Source: Hyphomicrobiales bacterium (lineage in GTDB: Bacteria; Pseudomonadota; Alphaproteobacteria; Rhizobiales; Xanthobacteraceae). Taken from it: DNA of 6,095 nucleotides. Of this stretch, positions 4,948-6,095 are shown piece by piece. The translations under genes and the position numbers were made by a program. The stretch is from contig PKXB01000182.1 in the NCBI GenBank assembly GCA_003133345.1, forward strand, positions 1 to 6,095. The letters are read 5' to 3'. Numbering within the stretch: the first letter of the stretch is position 1; every line of letters begins with the position of its first letter. The notes under the pieces are model-generated. The model worked only from the letters and a program-made list of their open reading frames with translations, was not told the origin of the DNA and searched no databases.

Positions 4948-5436
4948 ATGACCGAAGCTCGTGACAGTGCCGGAGTCATCGCGCCGCCGCCGCTCATTGC
5001 GTTGGCGGCGGTCGTGCTTGGCCTCGCGCTCGATTGGCTAATACCGGCCTATGTGGTGAGCGTGCTATTGTCGTTAACCGAGCGCATCATCATCGGCGCC
5101 ATGTTGATCGCGGCCGGCGGCGCGCTCGCGATTCCCGCCATGCGCGGCTTCCGCTCGGCCGGTACGCATGTGGAGCCCTGGAAACCATCCAGCGCGCTGG
5201 TGACCGGCGGCATTTTCGGCTGGCTGCGCAATCCGATGTATGTCGGCTTGGCGCTCATTGTCGCCGGCCTAGGCATCGCACTTGCTTCGGACTGGATGCT
5301 GGTGATGCTGGTGCCGGCGGTGTTGCTGCTGCATTTCGGCGTGGTCAAGCGCGAGGAGCGCTATCTCGAAGCGAAGTTCGGCGATGCTTACCGCGCCTAC
5401 AAGGAGCGCGTGCCGCGTTACGGCATCCCGACCTGA
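4948..5436 (+). CDS. Isoprenylcysteine carboxyl methyltransferase / phospholipid methyltransferase-family membrane protein
   Basis: A 162-residue integral membrane protein with about four hydrophobic segments (roughly 14-33, 46-65, 97-115 and 116-133). The family signature is clear. TGGIFGWLRNPMYVG (86-100) corresponds to the GxYxxxRNPMYxG cofactor region. The cytosolic tail EERYLEAKFGDAYRAYKERVPRY (136-158) has the paired Glu and the FGxxYxxYxxxVxR pattern of ICMT/PEMT-type enzymes. Known members methylate a carboxyl group or a lipid headgroup with S-adenosylmethionine at the membrane. Bacterial members mostly have no known substrate, and none can be inferred here. The ATG at 4948 is preferred over 4942 because of the distance to CGGAG (4935-4939). 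It follows the hydrolase gene closely in the same direction, suggesting an operon. The downstream pobA is separated by 98 bases with its own promoter-like sequence. Confidence 0.88.
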   Translation: MTEARDSAGVIAPPPLIALAAVVLGLALDWLIPAYVVSVLLSLTERIIIGAMLIAAGGALAIPAMRGFRSAGTHVEPWKPSSALVTGGIFGWLRNPMYVGLALIVAGLGIALASDWMLVMLVPAVLLLHFGVVKREERYLEAKFGDAYRAYKERVPRYGIPT

Positions 5437-5475
5437 GTTAAGCGAAATATCCAAGTCTTTCCGGCAATCGTCCAT

Positions 5476-5502
5476 TTGCGTCGCGTGGGCGTTGCTTCTA
5501 AT
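5476..5502 (+). promoter_or_regulatory. Candidate pobA promoter
   Basis: TTGCGT (5476-5481) and TCTAAT (5497-5502) resemble -35 and -10 elements with a 15-base spacer; shifting the -10 one base gives 16. The match is moderate. Its place, about 33 bases before the pobA ATG and inside the only sizeable gap on this side, supports it. Confidence 0.35.
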
Positions 5503-5503
5503 A

Positions 5504-5519
5504 GGACGTTCAATCGTCC
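5504..5519. promoter_or_regulatory. Inverted repeat and repeated 9-mer before pobA, possible operator
   Basis: GGACG (5504-5508) and CGTCC (5515-5519) form an inverted repeat with a 6-base spacer, right where transcription would start. The 9-mer CAATCGTCC, which includes the right arm, also occurs at 5465-5473, 46 bases upstream. Two copies flanking a candidate promoter fit a regulator binding pattern. pobA is normally induced by 4-hydroxybenzoate through a PobR-type regulator, but no such gene is in the window and the link is inference. Confidence 0.35.
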
Positions 5520-5534
5520 GCCGGGAGACAACGC

Positions 5535-6095
5535 ATGCGCACGCAGGTCGGCATTATCGGAGCAGGGCCGGCCGGCCTGATGCTGGCGCGGCTGCTGCAT
5601 CTCGCCGGCATCGAATCCATCATCATCGAGAATCGCAGCCGCGATTACATCGAGAACCGCATTCGCGCTGGACTGATCGAGCATTGGGCCGCCGATCTGC
5701 TGAGCGAGGTGGGTGTCGGCGAGCGCATGCAGCGCGAAGGCATCCTGCATTGGGGCATCAATATCGGCATCAACGGCGATTTGCACCGGATTGATTTCAA
5801 GGCGCTGGTCGACAAGCGCGTCACCATCTACGGCCAGCAGGAGGTTGTGAAGGATCTGGTGGCGCGTAGGCTCGAAGACGGCGGCCCGCTGCTGTTCGAA
5901 GTGGACGGCGTCAGCGTCCATGAGGTGACGTCGAAGCAGCCGAAGATCCGATTCACGCATGAAGGCCAGGCGCAGGAGATCGCATGCGATTTCATCGCCG
6001 GCTGCGACGGTTTCCACGGCATCTGCCGGCCGAGCTTTCCCGACGGCGTGCTCAGCGTGTTCGAGCGCGACTATCCGTTCGGCTGGCTCGGCATC
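5535..6095 (+). CDS. pobA: 4-Hydroxybenzoate 3-monooxygenase PobA, N-terminal part (3' end outside window)
   Basis: A flavoprotein monooxygenase that converts 4-hydroxybenzoate to protocatechuate using FAD, NAD(P)H and O2, feeding the beta-ketoadipate pathway. The first 187 codons are present, against roughly 390 in the family. Visible are the FAD-binding GAGPAG (9-14), Glu32 at the end of strand 2, Arg42 and Arg44 near the flavin, the TIYGQ motif (97-101), and CDGFHG (157-162), the DG motif shared by FAD and NAD(P)H binding. The fragment ends in VFERDYPFGWLGI, collinear with the Pseudomonas enzyme. Residues 33-34 are Asn-Arg where the NADPH-dependent Pseudomonas enzyme has Arg-Gln, so coenzyme preference may differ. 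Residues 47-51 (LIEHW) also differ from the usual VLEQG. A paralogue acting on a related aromatic acid is therefore possible. GGGAG (5523-5527) lies 7 bases before the ATG and fixes the start. The substrate-binding residues beyond 187 are not in the window. Confidence 0.9.
   Translation, partial: MRTQVGIIGAGPAGLMLARLLHLAGIESIIIENRSRDYIENRIRAGLIEHWAADLLSEVGVGERMQREGILHWGINIGINGDLHRIDFKALVDKRVTIYGQQEVVKDLVARRLEDGGPLLFEVDGVSVHEVTSKQPKIRFTHEGQAQEIACDFIAGCDGFHGICRPSFPDGVLSVFERDYPFGWLGI

Noticed and set aside
1..6095. Search for a novel system, CRISPR array, tRNA, mobile element or attachment site.
   Set aside because: No regularly spaced repeats, cloverleaf, transposase or integrase motifs, or flanking duplications were seen. 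The genes belong to familiar families in ordinary chromosomal context.

Overview
The window is a stretch of ordinary chromosome from a high-GC alphaproteobacterium, most likely order Hyphomicrobiales (Rhizobiales), in the Bradyrhizobium / Rhodopseudomonas / Xanthobacteraceae area. Three things point there: the gene order sufS - DUF59 SUF protein - sufA, a palindromic intergenic repeat of a type I recall as widespread in those genomes, and the protein sequences themselves (a rhizobial-style RhlE helicase and a PobA). The assignment is recognition by eye, not a database search.

Layout: (1) 1-1322, plus strand: the 3' end of a SUF iron-sulfur cluster operon. It holds the C-terminal third of the cysteine desulfurase SufS, a DUF59/SufT-like assembly factor overlapping it by 4 bases, a 49-base palindromic repeat, and the A-type carrier SufA. 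(2) 1326-2396, minus strand: a soluble GGDEF diguanylate cyclase with a helical N-terminal region. It converges on sufA with only 3 bases between the stop codons. (3) 2397-2576: 180 noncoding bases with several hairpins, probably the helicase 3' end and the cyclase leader. (4) 2577-4004, minus strand: an RhlE-type DEAD-box RNA helicase with a low-complexity Arg-rich then Gln/Pro-rich tail. (5) 4005-4206: a divergent intergenic region with a good sigma70-like promoter for the helicase. (6) 4207-5436, plus strand: a small alpha/beta hydrolase and an isoprenylcysteine/phospholipid-methyltransferase-type membrane protein, probably cotranscribed. (7) 5535-6095, plus strand, cut by the window end: 4-hydroxybenzoate 3-monooxygenase (pobA), with its own candidate promoter and a palindrome upstream.

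How they work together: the three suf genes act in one pathway, in which SufS mobilises sulfur, the SUF scaffold lies upstream outside the window, the DUF59 protein assists maturation and SufA carries clusters. The cyclase, helicase, hydrolase/methyltransferase pair and pobA look like independent units. I see no mobile element, CRISPR array, tRNA, rRNA or defence system, and no convincing undescribed system. The points most worth a second look are the altered coenzyme-specificity and flavin-site residues in PobA, the degenerate inhibitory site of the cyclase, the competing hairpins at the cyclase start, and the leader of the helicase mRNA.
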